From positions 496,001 through 560,000 of the forward strand of contig NC_015588.1 of NCBI RefSeq assembly GCF_000215105.1: DNA of 64,000 nucleotides, read 5' to 3'. Position 1 is the stretch's first letter. Each line of letters starts with the position of its first letter. The position numbers were made by a program, and so were the translations under genes. This DNA is from Isoptericola variabilis 225 (GTDB lineage Bacteria > Actinomycetota > Actinomycetes > Actinomycetales > Cellulomonadaceae). Below the pieces are notes generated by a model, which was not told the origin of the DNA, made no database searches, and saw nothing but the letters and a program-made list of their open reading frames with translations. Shown one piece after another: positions 51,514-60,443 of the stretch.

Positions 51514-52857
51514 ATGCGAGTCACGACCACCCGGCGGACGCCGCGCACCACCCGCGCCGCGCTCGTCGCCCTCACCGCGGCCGGGGCCATGGCCCTGACG
51601 GCCTGCTCCGGCGACTCCGGCGCGATGCCCGAGAGCGACGGCGGGAACGGCGACGCAGCCGAGGGCGGCAACGTCGAGATCCGGTTCGCCTGGTGGGGTT
51701 CCGACACCCGCCACGAGACCACCCAGCAGATCATCGACCTGTTCGAGGAGAAGAACCCGGGCATCACGGTCGTCCCGGACTACACCGACTGGGGCGGGTA
51801 CTGGGACAAGCTCGCGACGTCCGTCGCCGGCGGCGACACGCCCGACGTCATCACGCAGGAGGAGCGCTACATCTCCGACTACGCGACGCGCGGCGTCATC
51901 GCCGACCTGAACGAGCTCGACATCGACACGGCCGAGATCCCCGAGGAGATCCTCGCGACCGGCGAGATCGACGGCAAGCTCTACGGCATCGCGACCGGCG
52001 TCAACGCGTACGCCATGGTCGCGAACCCCGAGATCTTCGAGCAGGCCGGCGTCGAGATGCCGGACGACACGACGTGGACCTGGGAGGACTACGTCGAGAT
52101 CGCGGGCCAGATCTCCGAGGGCGCCGGCGACGGCGTCTGGGGCACCCAGGACTACGGGTTCAACGAGGCCGGCCTCAACGTGCTCGCGCGCCAGAAGGGC
52201 GAGTCGCTCTACTCGCCGGACGGCGGCCTGGGCGTCTCGGAGGAGACCGTCGCCGAGTTCTTCCAGCGCTCGCTCGACCTCATGGCGAACAACGGCCAGC
52301 CCGACGCGTCCCGCTCGGTCGAGATCCAGAACGCGGGCCCCGAGGGCTCGCTGCTCGGCACCAGCACCGGCGCCATGGGCGTGTGGTGGTCGAACCAGCT
52401 CGGCGCGCTGTCGTCGGCGTCGGGCGCCGAGCTCGAGCTGCTGCGCCTGCCGGGCGAGGCGCAGTACGAGCGCACCGGCATGTACTTCAAGCCGGCCATG
52501 TACTACTCGATCTCGGCCACGACCGAGCACCCCGAGGAGGCGGCGAAGTTCGTCGACTTCCTGCTCAACGACCCCGAGGTCGCGGCGCTGCAGCTGACCG
52601 ACCGCGGCCTGCCGTCGAACCTCTCGGTGCGCGAGTCGATCGTCGGTGACCTCGAGGCGGCCGACCAGAAGGTCGCCGAGTTCATGAGCGACCTCGAGGA
52701 CGAGATCGTCGACAGCCCGCCGGTGCCGCCGAACGGCTCGGCCCAGATGCAGGACATCATGACCCGCATCAACACCGAGGTCCTGTTCGGCAACATCACG
52801 CCGCAGGAGGCCGCGGAGCGCTTCATCTCCGAGGTCGAGGCGGCGATCGGCGGCTGA
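51514..52857 (+). CDS. Sugar ABC transporter substrate-binding lipoprotein (importer 2)
   Basis: 447 residues. Lipoprotein signal with L-T-A-C (Cys31) and an Asp/Gly-rich linker, then the solute-binding core: FAWWGSDTRHETTQQIIDLFEEKNPGI. The start ATG lies 7 bp after GAAGGAGA. The 85-bp gap after the permeases contains nothing remarkable. A strong stem-loop follows the gene, as is common where a binding protein needs higher mRNA levels. Confidence 0.92.
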   Translation: MRVTTTRRTPRTTRAALVALTAAGAMALTACSGDSGAMPESDGGNGDAAEGGNVEIRFAWWGSDTRHETTQQIIDLFEEKNPGITVVPDYTDWGGYWDKLATSVAGGDTPDVITQEERYISDYATRGVIADLNELDIDTAEIPEEILATGEIDGKLYGIATGVNAYAMVANPEIFEQAGVEMPDDTTWTWEDYVEIAGQISEGAGDGVWGTQDYGFNEAGLNVLARQKGESLYSPDGGLGVSEETVAEFFQRSLDLMANNGQPDASRSVEIQNAGPEGSLLGTSTGAMGVWWSNQLGALSSASGAELELLRLPGEAQYERTGMYFKPAMYYSISATTEHPEEAAKFVDFLLNDPEVAALQLTDRGLPSNLSVRESIVGDLEAADQKVAEFMSDLEDEIVDSPPVPPNGSAQMQDIMTRINTEVLFGNITPQEAAERFISEVEAAIGG

Positions 52858-52871
52858 CGCCGGTCCGACCG

Positions 52872-52910
52872 CGGCGCAGGGCGGGGGCATGCCACCCCCG
52901 CCCTGCGCCG
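52872..52910. terminator. Perfect 16-bp stem-loop after the binding-protein gene
   Basis: CGGCGCAGGGCGGGGG (52872-52887) pairs with 52895-52910 around 7 nt. It lies between the importer-2 binding protein and uxaA, so it may act as a partial terminator or mRNA stabiliser. Confidence 0.75.
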
Positions 52911-52939
52911 ACCGTACGCACGAAGGAAGAGAACGTCCG

Positions 52940-54547
52940 ATGAACGACCTGCTCGTGCTCCGCGACGGCGACGACGTCGCGGTCGCCACCCGCGACCTCG
53001 CGCCCGGTGACGAGGTGTCCGCGCCCGGCGCCGGCACCGTCGTCGTGCGCGACGCCGTCGCGCGAGGCCACAAGGTCGCGCTGCGGGCCGTGGCACGCGG
53101 CGCCGCGGTGCACAAGTACGGGCAGGTGATCGGCGTCGCGACGGCCGACGTCGCGCCGGGGGAGCACGTCCACGTGCACAACCTCGGCTTCGACCCGGGC
53201 GAGCGCGAGGCGCCGCTCGGAGGCGTGCACACCGAGCTGCGGGTCCCCGACGGGCCGCGCCCGACGTTCCGCGGCTACCGTCGCGCTGACGGCCGCGTCG
53301 GCACGCGCAACTACGTCGCGATCCTCACGAGCGTCAACTGCTCGGCGTCGACGGCGCGCATGATCGCCGACCAGTTCCGCGGTGCGGCGCTCGACGAGTT
53401 CGAGAACGTCGACGGCGTCATCGCGCTCACCCACACCTCAGGCTGCGGGCTCGTGCCCGAGTCCGAGGGCGGGCAGATGCTGCTGCGCACGCTGCGCGGC
53501 TACGCGGCGCACCCCAACGTCGCGGGCCTGCTCGTGCTGGGTCTCGGCTGCGAGATGGTGCCCGGCGCGGCGCTCGCGGCGCGCTCGGGCTCGGGCTCGG
53601 GCACCGTGACCGACCTCGGCATGCCGGGCGTCGGCGCCCCGGACCCGGGCGAGGCCTCCGGGCTGCTCGCGTCCATCCCGGACGACACCGTCGTCCGGTC
53701 GCTGACCATCCAGGAGAGCGGCGGCGTGCGCGCGTCGGTGCGGGCCGGCGTCGCGGCCGTGCGCGAGATGCTGCCCGAGGTGAACGCGCGCCAGCGCGTC
53801 GAGTGCGACGTCTCCGAGCTCGTGCTCGGGCTCAACTGCGGGGGCTCGGACGGCTACTCCGGCATCACGGCGAACCCCGCGCTCGGCTGGGCGTCGGACC
53901 GCCTCGTCGCCTACGGCGGCACCTCGGTCCTGGCGGAGACGCCCGAGGTCTACGGCGCGGAGCACCTGCTCACCGCCCGCGCGACGTCGCCCGGGGTCGC
54001 GAAGAAGCTGCTCGACCGCATCGAGTGGTGGCGCGGGTACGTCGCCGCCGGCCAGGGCACGCTCGACAACAACCCGTCGCCGGGCAACAAGGCGGGTGGT
54101 CTGACGACGATCCTCGAGAAGTCGCTCGGCGCGGTCGCCAAGGGCGGCCAGGCCGACCTCGCGGCGGTCTACGACTACGCCGAGCCCATCACCGACCGCG
54201 GGTTCACGTTCATGGACACCCCCGGGTACGACCCGGTGTCGGTGACGGGGCTCGTGGCCGGCGGCGCGAACGTCGTCGTCTTCACGACCGGGCGCGGGTC
54301 GGTCTTCGGCTGCCGGCCGACGCCGTCGATCAAGGTCGCGACCAACACGCCCATGTACGACCGGATGGCCGAGGACATGGACCTCAACGCGGGGCGGATC
54401 GTCGACGGCACCGCCACGGTCGACGACGTGGGCGCGGAGATCCTCGCGAAGATCCTCGCCGTCGCCTCGGGCGAGAAGACGGTGAGCGAGGAGCTCGAGA
54501 TCGGTGCCGAGGAGTTCATCCCGTGGCACGTCGGCGCCGTGACCTGA
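52940..54547 (+). CDS. uxaA: Altronate dehydratase (UxaA/GarD family)
   Basis: 535 residues. An N-terminal SAF domain (LRDGDDVAVATRDLAPG) is joined to the large dehydratase domain with NCSAST, HTSGCGLVPESEGG and GLNCGGSDGYSGITANPALG. It dehydrates D-altronate to 2-keto-3-deoxy-gluconate in galacturonate breakdown. Galactarate dehydratase is an alternative in the same family. Residues about 215-240 (GSGSGTVTDLGMPGVG) form a Gly-rich loop. Position after importer 2 supports the galacturonate arm. Confidence 0.88.
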   Translation: MNDLLVLRDGDDVAVATRDLAPGDEVSAPGAGTVVVRDAVARGHKVALRAVARGAAVHKYGQVIGVATADVAPGEHVHVHNLGFDPGEREAPLGGVHTELRVPDGPRPTFRGYRRADGRVGTRNYVAILTSVNCSASTARMIADQFRGAALDEFENVDGVIALTHTSGCGLVPESEGGQMLLRTLRGYAAHPNVAGLLVLGLGCEMVPGAALAARSGSGSGTVTDLGMPGVGAPDPGEASGLLASIPDDTVVRSLTIQESGGVRASVRAGVAAVREMLPEVNARQRVECDVSELVLGLNCGGSDGYSGITANPALGWASDRLVAYGGTSVLAETPEVYGAEHLLTARATSPGVAKKLLDRIEWWRGYVAAGQGTLDNNPSPGNKAGGLTTILEKSLGAVAKGGQADLAAVYDYAEPITDRGFTFMDTPGYDPVSVTGLVAGGANVVVFTTGRGSVFGCRPTPSIKVATNTPMYDRMAEDMDLNAGRIVDGTATVDDVGAEILAKILAVASGEKTVSEELEIGAEEFIPWHVGAVT

Positions 54548-54569
54548 GCCCGCCTGCCAGGATGGGGCC

Positions 54570-55631
54570 ATGCCTCTCGCACCCCGGTACCTGGCCGACG
54601 ACGCCCGGTACGACTCGATGACCTACCGCCGTGCCGGCCGGTCGGGCCTGGACCTGCCGGCGCTCTCGCTGGGCCTGTGGCACAACTTCGGCGACGTCAA
54701 CCCGTTCGAGACGCAGCGCGCGATCCTGCGCCGCGCGTTCGACCTCGGCATCACGCACTTCGACCTGGCCAACAACTACGGGCCGCCCTACGGCTCGGCC
54801 GAGCAGAACTTCGGCCGCCACCTCGCGGCGGACCTCCGCCCGTACCGGGACGAGCTGATCATCTCGACCAAGGCCGGCTACGACATGTGGCCCGGCCCGT
54901 ACGGCGACCACGGCTCGCGCAAGTACCTGCTGGCGTCGCTCGACCAGTCGCTCGCGCGGATGGGGCTCGACTACGTCGACGTCTTCTACCACCACCGGCC
55001 GGACCCGGCCACGCCGCTCGAGGAGACCATGGGCGCGCTCGCGTCCGCGGTGCAGCAGGGCAAGGCGCTGTACGTGGGCGTCTCGAACTACTCGCCCGCG
55101 CGCACGCGCGAGGCGGCGCGCATCCTCGGCGAGCTCGGCGTCCCGCTGCTCCTCCACCAGCCGAGCTACTCGATGTTCAACCGGCACGTGGAGAACCCGC
55201 ACCACGACGACCCCTACGACGGCCGTCAGAGCGAGTCGCTGCTCGACGCCGTCGAGGACCTCGGCGTCGGCACGATCGTGTTCTCGCCGCTGCAGCAGGG
55301 GCTGCTCACGGGCCGGTATCTGTCCGGCGCGGCGCCCGAGGGCTCGCGCGCGGCGCGCAGCGACTCGCCGTTCCTGTCGTCGTCGAACCTCTCGGAGACG
55401 TACCTCGAGCGGGCGCGCGCGCTCAACGAGATCGCCGAGGGCCGTGGCCAGACCCTCGCTCAGCTCGCGCTCACGTGGGTCCTGCGCGACCCGCGCGTGA
55501 CGTCCGCCCTCATCGGCGCGTCGAGCGTGTCGCAGCTCGAGGACAACGTGGGTGCGCTCAGCGCCGGCCCGCTGAGCGAGGACGAGATCGCCGCCATCGA
55601 GCCGTACGCCGTCGACGGCACGGGCCGCTGA
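54570..55631 (+). CDS. Aldo/keto reductase (YghZ-like)
   Basis: 353 residues. AKR barrel with the catalytic set Asp in THFDLANNYG, Tyr of NNYG and Lys in IISTKAGYDMW, and His in YVDVFYHHRPD. C-terminal cofactor-binding stretch TSALIGASSVSQLEDN. Similar to YghZ-type enzymes acting on small aldehydes such as glyceraldehyde-3-phosphate or methylglyoxal. 22 bp after uxaA, probably the same transcript, so a uronate or aldehyde intermediate of that pathway is possible. Confidence 0.87.
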   Translation: MPLAPRYLADDARYDSMTYRRAGRSGLDLPALSLGLWHNFGDVNPFETQRAILRRAFDLGITHFDLANNYGPPYGSAEQNFGRHLAADLRPYRDELIISTKAGYDMWPGPYGDHGSRKYLLASLDQSLARMGLDYVDVFYHHRPDPATPLEETMGALASAVQQGKALYVGVSNYSPARTREAARILGELGVPLLLHQPSYSMFNRHVENPHHDDPYDGRQSESLLDAVEDLGVGTIVFSPLQQGLLTGRYLSGAAPEGSRAARSDSPFLSSSNLSETYLERARALNEIAEGRGQTLAQLALTWVLRDPRVTSALIGASSVSQLEDNVGALSAGPLSEDEIAAIEPYAVDGTGR

Positions 55632-55643
55632 CCGGAAGATCGC

Positions 55644-55712
55644 TGTGGGCATGATTTCTGGTCCGCTTCGTCCCTTTTATGGGGGCGAACCGGGCCAGAA
55701 ATCATGCCCACA
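55644..55712. repeat. 69-bp palindrome A2
   Basis: Ends TGTGGGCATGATTTCTGG and CCAGAAATCATGCCCACA, identical to copy A1 at 13562. The inner arms differ at two positions, one of which keeps a G-U pair. It lies between the aldo/keto reductase and the sugar kinase. Confidence 0.85.
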
Positions 55713-55732
55713 ACGGGGAAGAGGGGAGTGAC

Positions 55733-56617
55733 GTGGGGGTCTGCTGGTTCGTCGGGCTGACGACGCTCGACGTCGTGCACCGCTCGCCCGTGCGGCCGGG
55801 GCCGAACCAGAAGGTCACGGCCACGCGGCAGGACGTCGCGGCGGGCGGCCCGGCCGCCAACGCCGCCGTCACGGCCGCGGCGCTCGGCGCGCGCGCCCTG
55901 CTCGTCACGGCCCTCGGTGCCGGGCCTGTCGCCACCGCGGCGCGCGCCGACCTCGAGGCGCACGGCGTCGAGGTGCACGACGTCGTCGCGCCCGGCCAGG
56001 ACTTCCCGCTCGCGGTCTCGGCCGTGCTCGTCGACGACGGCACGGGGGACCGGTCGGTCGTCTCGGCCGACGCGGCGCTCGCCACGGCGCCCGCGCCGCC
56101 GTCCGGCCTGCTCGCCGGCCTGCCGGCGCCCGACGTCGTGCTGCTCGACGGGCACCATCCCGCGGTCGCGCGCGCCGTCGTCGGGCACCTCGACGCGCTC
56201 GAGCCGCGCCCGCGCGTCGTGCTCGACGCCGGCCGGTGGCGTCCGCTGTTCGCCGAGCTCCTCCCGGTCGCCGACGTCGCCGCGCTCTCCGCCGACTTCA
56301 CGGTCCCCGACGAGGTGGTCCCGGGGCACGGCGGCGCCGCGGCGGCCGCCCGGGCGCTCGGCGCGCGCGCCGTCGTGGTGACCCACGGGCCCGACCCCGT
56401 GGAGTGGACCGAGGGCGGGGCCTCCGGCGCGGTCGACGTGCCGCGCGTCGAGGCCCGCGACACGCTCGGCGCGGGCGACGCGTTCCACGGCGCGCTCGCG
56501 GCCGCGCTCGCCGCCGGCACGCCGCTGCCCGAGGCGTGCGACCGGGCCGCGCGGGTCGCGAGCACGCGCGTGGCCCACGTCGGTCCCCGCGGCTGGCTCG
56601 CCGAGGTGCGCCCGTGA
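55733..56617 (+). CDS. PfkB/ribokinase-family sugar kinase
   Basis: 294 residues from the GTG at 55733 behind GAGGGGAG. The first motif is AAGGPAANAAVTAAALGA and the second, containing the catalytic Asp, ARDTLGAGDAFHGAL. It phosphorylates a sugar or sugar acid; 2-keto-3-deoxy-gluconate is the attractive substrate downstream of UxaA, but fructose-type substrates are equally compatible with the sequence. It overlaps the next gene by 4 bp. Confidence 0.85.
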   Translation: MGVCWFVGLTTLDVVHRSPVRPGPNQKVTATRQDVAAGGPAANAAVTAAALGARALLVTALGAGPVATAARADLEAHGVEVHDVVAPGQDFPLAVSAVLVDDGTGDRSVVSADAALATAPAPPSGLLAGLPAPDVVLLDGHHPAVARAVVGHLDALEPRPRVVLDAGRWRPLFAELLPVADVAALSADFTVPDEVVPGHGGAAAAARALGARAVVVTHGPDPVEWTEGGASGAVDVPRVEARDTLGAGDAFHGALAAALAAGTPLPEACDRAARVASTRVAHVGPRGWLAEVRP

Positions 56618-57282
56618 CGGTCGACCCGAGTCCGTCGACGCGGCCGGCGACGCCGCTCACCACGGCCCAGCTCGTCGCCCGGGCGCGCGCGGTCGCCGCG
56701 CGCGACGGACGGACGATCCTCGGCATCACGGGCGCCCCGGGCGCGGGCAAGTCGACGCTCGCCCGGACGATCGTCGAGGCGCTCGGCCCGCGGCTCGCCG
56801 TCGAGGTCGGGATGGACGGCTTCCACCTGTCGAACGCCGTGCTCGAGGAGCTCGGCCGCCGCGACCGCAAGGGAGCGATCGACACGTTCGACGACGCGGG
56901 CTACGCGGCGCTGGTGGCGCGGCTCGGCGACGCCCGGGCGGGCGACCCCCCGGTCTACGCACCGGTGTTCCGGCGCGAGATCGAGGAGCCGATCGCCGCG
57001 GGCGTCGCCGTGCCCGGCGACGTGCCGCTCGTGGTGACCGAGGGCAACTACCTGCTCGCGACGTCGGGCGCGTGGCCCGACGCGCGCGCCCGCATGGCCG
57101 AGATCTGGTACCTCGAGGTGCCCGACGACGTCCGCCTCGCCCGTCTCGAGGAGCGTCACCACGCGTTCGGCAAGAGCCGCGACGACGCGCGCCGGTGGGC
57201 CAGAGGGTCGGACCAGGCGAACGCCGACCTCATCGTCACGACGCGCGACGCCGCCGACCTCGTCGTCGGGTGGAGCGGCTGA
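56614..57282 (+). CDS. Nucleoside/nucleotide kinase family P-loop protein
   Basis: 222 residues, GTG start overlapping the PfkB gene. Walker A ITGAPGAGKSTLARTI (about residue 38), MDGFHLSNAVL and TEGNYLL are typical of the PanK/uridine-kinase-like group. Some members are sugar kinases such as the fructose-import-associated FrcK. Coupling to a PfkB kinase suggests related sugar substrates. Confidence 0.83.
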   Translation: MTVDPSPSTRPATPLTTAQLVARARAVAARDGRTILGITGAPGAGKSTLARTIVEALGPRLAVEVGMDGFHLSNAVLEELGRRDRKGAIDTFDDAGYAALVARLGDARAGDPPVYAPVFRREIEEPIAAGVAVPGDVPLVVTEGNYLLATSGAWPDARARMAEIWYLEVPDDVRLARLEERHHAFGKSRDDARRWARGSDQANADLIVTTRDAADLVVGWSG

Positions 57283-57291
57283 CCGGGACGC

Positions 57292-58512
57292 CTACGCCCG
57301 GGCGAGGGCGTACGTCGCGCAGCCGATGATCTCGATCGAGACGGCGAGGCGCTCGGCCGAGATGTTCGCGGCGATCGTGTCGTCGGCCGAGTGGTACGGC
57401 GGCTCGAGCAGCGCCGGGGTGTCGGCACCGCGCCACGAGAAGTTGCCGCTCGGCACCCCGACCTCCTGGAACGACTGGTGGTCGCTCGCGCCGCGCTGCG
57501 TCACGTCGCTCATGTGCGTGCGGTAGCCCAGGCGGTCGCCCGCGGCCAGCACCTCGGCGTTGACGACGTTGGGCTGCCCGTCGTAGGAGAGCCCCCAGTA
57601 CCGCTCGGCGGGGTCCCAGCTCGTGCCGACCATGTCGTTGTTGAAGACGCCGCGCATCGCCGCGCGGGCTCCGGCGTCCATGCCGGCGACGTAGGTGCGG
57701 GAGCCGACGAAGCCGACCTCCTCGGAACCCCACAGGGCGAACTGGAGGTTCGTCGAGGTGGGCAGGTCGCGCAGCACGCGCGCGAGCTCGAGCGTGAGCA
57801 CGGTCCCCGAGCCGTCGTCGTTGGCGCCGCGCGCCCCGATGACCGAGTCGTAGTGCGCGCACACCATGACGTTCTGACGCGTCGGGTCAGGGCGCCCGGT
57901 GCCGGGCCGCGACCCGATGACGTTGTACGAGGTGAGGTTCCGGTGGTGCGTCGTCGTGACGGTCAGGGTGGGCGGGCCGGCCGCGACGGCGTCGAGCAGC
58001 GCGTGCTTCTGCACCTGGCCGACGCCGACCACGGGGATCGTGGCGGCCGGGGAGGCGGTGCTCAGGGAGGGCACGAACGCCGACGCCTGCCGCGGGTACG
58101 CCGAGTCGACGCGGGTCCAGATCACCGCGCCCGCGCCGCGGGCCTGCACCGCGAGGACGAACGCGGTGAGGTTCTCGTTCGCCGCCGTGATGGGGCGCAG
58201 GACGACGGCGCCGCCGAGGTCCTCGGGCAGCGCGAGCGGGTCGGCGGACTCCGCGACGACCACCGGGCCGGTCACCGAGACGTCGAGCGCGCCACGGGCG
58301 GCGGCGCCGACGCCCCAGCACAGGGCAGCGTCGAGACCCGGGGAGGCGAGCTCGCCGAGGTAGCGGTCGGGCACGGAGAAGGACGGCATGTCCACGTCGT
58401 AGCCGTACTCGTCGAGCACGCCGGCGAGGTAGTGCGCCGCCTCGACCTCGGCGGGGGTGCCGCTGTAGCGCTGGCCGATGCCCTCGCTGAGGTCGACGAG
58501 GTGGTCGAGCCG
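57292..58512 (-). pseudogene. M28-family peptidase, N-terminally truncated
   Basis: The peptidase frame reads without interruption from 58512 down to 57292, and the part upstream of the first GTG (58419) still looks like M28 (DLSEGIGQRYSGTPAEVEAA). It meets a TAG at 58513-58515 with no start codon between, so the signal peptide and first residues are gone. The metal and catalytic residues are kept: CAHYDSV, NDDGSG, GSEEVGF, NNDMVG and YHSADD. If translation starts at GTG 58419, a 375-residue unsecreted protein results. Only about 30 bp separate it from the Lrp gene, which suggests a deletion. Confidence 0.62.
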
Positions 58513-58543
58513 CTAGTGCCCGGACGAACCGATGTGCATTGGG

Positions 58544-59023
58544 TCACATCTCCAGGCCGCGGCGCACCTGCTCGATGAGCGGGCGCAGGCGGTAGGGGAT
58601 GAGCTCGCCCATGGAGAGCGACGTCTCGGTCCGCTCGACGCCGTCGACGCGCAGGATCGCGGCGTCGATCCGGAACAGGTGGTCGGTGTCGCGGCACACG
58701 ACCTGGACCCGCAGGTCGGCCGAGCCGCTGTGCCCGAAGGCCTGCACCACCTCGGGGATGCGCGCGACCTCCTCGACGATCCGGGCGAGGTCGCGCTGGC
58801 GGACCGTCAGCTCAATGAAGGCCGTGAGCGGGTGCCCGAGGTACTGGGGGTCGATGCAGCGGTCGAAGCTCAGCAGCGCGCCCGCCGCCACGAGCCGGGC
58901 CAGGCGGGCGTGGACGGTGTTGCGCGAGAGGTTGAGGCGCTGGGCGAGGCCGACCGTCGTCGCGCGCGGGTCGTCCGCGAGCGCCGCGAGAAGAGCCAGG
59001 TCTACGGCGTCGTAGTTGGGCAC
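58544..59023 (-). CDS. Lrp/AsnC-family transcriptional regulator
   Basis: 159 residues from the GTG at 59023. The helix-turn-helix is TVGLAQRLNLSRNTVHARLARL and the C-terminal RAM effector domain starts PLTAFIELTVRQ. Divergent from the branched-chain keto-acid dehydrogenase operon, which it probably controls in response to a branched-chain amino acid. A longer upstream frame is noise. Confidence 0.9.
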   Translation of the reverse strand: MPNYDAVDLALLAALADDPRATTVGLAQRLNLSRNTVHARLARLVAAGALLSFDRCIDPQYLGHPLTAFIELTVRQRDLARIVEEVARIPEVVQAFGHSGSADLRVQVVCRDTDHLFRIDAAILRVDGVERTETSLSMGELIPYRLRPLIEQVRRGLEM

Positions 59024-59097
59024 ATCGACCAGCCTAGCCGCGTGGCGGATGCGCACTCTGCGCAGGCCGACGCGAGGTGCTGGCAGCAGTGTGTGAG

Positions 59098-59114
59098 CGG
59101 CGTTACGTTCGCCG
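59098..59114. promoter_or_regulatory. Inverted repeat in the lrp-bkd intergenic region
   Basis: CGGCG-ttacgtt-CGCCG; a candidate Lrp site 52 bp upstream of the E1-alpha start. Confidence 0.42.
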
Positions 59115-59165
59115 TATCCGGTGCTCGACGCAGAGCAACCGGGGACGACGCGAGGTGAGGCGACG

Positions 59166-60443
59166 ATGCCCAGCACCATGGGTTCGACGACGCGCGGCGA
59201 CCTGTCACGAGCGGGGACGACGCGTCGGGAGACGGTGAACGACGGCCACCAGGACGCCGTCCGGCCGAGCACGGCCGGAACGGCCGGCAGCACGGAGCCG
59301 GCCGTGGCCACGGTCCGGCTGCTCGACGAGGACGGGGTCCGCCACCCGGACCCCGAGCACGACCGCTGGCTGCCGGACCTCGACGGGGACGGCGCCGACG
59401 AGGCCCTGCTGCGCCTGTACGAGGACATGGTCGTGGTCCGGCGGATCGACGCCGAGGCCACGGCGCTGCAGCGGCAGGGGCAGCTCGCGCTGTGGCCGCC
59501 GCTGCTGGGCCAGGAGGCCTCGCAGATCGGTTCGGCGCACGCGCTGCGCGCGGACGACTTCGTGTTCTCGAGCTACCGGGAGCACGCGGTCGCGCACGTG
59601 CGGGGTGCCCGGCCCGTCGACCTGCTGCGCGTGTGGCGCGGAGTGACCGGCTCCGGCTGGAACCCGTACGAGATCAACATGGCGACGCCGCAGGTCATCA
59701 TCGGTGCCCAGGCGCTGCACGCCATGGGCTACGCGATGGGCATCCTGGCCGACGCCGACCGCGGCATCGGGCCGCGGGCCGACGGGCAGGGCACGTCCGC
59801 CGTCGTGGGCTACTTCGGCGACGGCGCGATGAGCCAGGGCGACGTCAACGAGGCGTTCGTGTTCGCGGCCACGTGGGCGGCGCCCGTCGTGTTCTTCTGC
59901 CAGAACAACCAGTGGGCGATCTCGGAGCCCGTGACGCTGCAGTCGCGGGTGCCGCTCGTGCAGCGCGCGTCGGGCTTCGGCATCCCGGGCGTGCGGGTCG
60001 ACGGCAACGACGTCCTCGCGGTCCTCGCGGTGACGCGCGAGGCGCTGCACCGGGCCCGCACCGGCGGCGGCCCGACGCTCATCGAGGCCGTGACCTACCG
60101 CATGGGCCCGCACACGACCGCCGACGACCCCACGCGCTACCGGACCCCCGAGGAGCTCGAGGAGTGGCGCCGTCGTGACCCGATCACGCGGCTCGAGGCG
60201 TACCTGCGCTCGCGCGGCGCGCTCACGGAGGAGGTCGAGGCACGCGTCAAGGAGGCGGCCGACCGGGTCGCCGCCGAGCTGCGCGCCGGCTGCACCGCGA
60301 TCGAAGACCCGCCGCCCCTGACGGTGTTCGAGCACGTGTACGCCGAGCCGAACGCGACCGTCGCCGCCGAGCGCGACGAGTACGCCCGCTACCTGGCCGG
60401 CTTCGCGGACACCGACGACGACCAGAAGGGGGCCGCGCGATGA
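59166..60443 (+). CDS. bkdA: Branched-chain alpha-keto acid dehydrogenase E1 alpha
   Basis: 425 residues. The thiamine-diphosphate motif GDGAMSQGDVNEAFVFAATW...NNQWAIS lies around residues 215-255. It decarboxylates branched-chain 2-keto acids with the beta subunit. A divergent Lrp gene and a methylcrotonyl-CoA carboxylase gene downstream favour the branched-chain over the pyruvate enzyme. The start ATG 59166 has GAGG upstream; the first about 50 residues are low-complexity. It overlaps the beta gene by 4 bp. Confidence 0.88.
   Translation: MPSTMGSTTRGDLSRAGTTRRETVNDGHQDAVRPSTAGTAGSTEPAVATVRLLDEDGVRHPDPEHDRWLPDLDGDGADEALLRLYEDMVVVRRIDAEATALQRQGQLALWPPLLGQEASQIGSAHALRADDFVFSSYREHAVAHVRGARPVDLLRVWRGVTGSGWNPYEINMATPQVIIGAQALHAMGYAMGILADADRGIGPRADGQGTSAVVGYFGDGAMSQGDVNEAFVFAATWAAPVVFFCQNNQWAISEPVTLQSRVPLVQRASGFGIPGVRVDGNDVLAVLAVTREALHRARTGGGPTLIEAVTYRMGPHTTADDPTRYRTPEELEEWRRRDPITRLEAYLRSRGALTEEVEARVKEAADRVAAELRAGCTAIEDPPPLTVFEHVYAEPNATVAAERDEYARYLAGFADTDDDQKGAAR

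Noticed and set aside
53588..53660. Gly/Ser-rich stretch in uxaA as another palindromic insertion
   Set aside because: The segment lacks the TGTCAG/CTGACA ends and is not palindromic over 42 bp; it is likely a natural loop.
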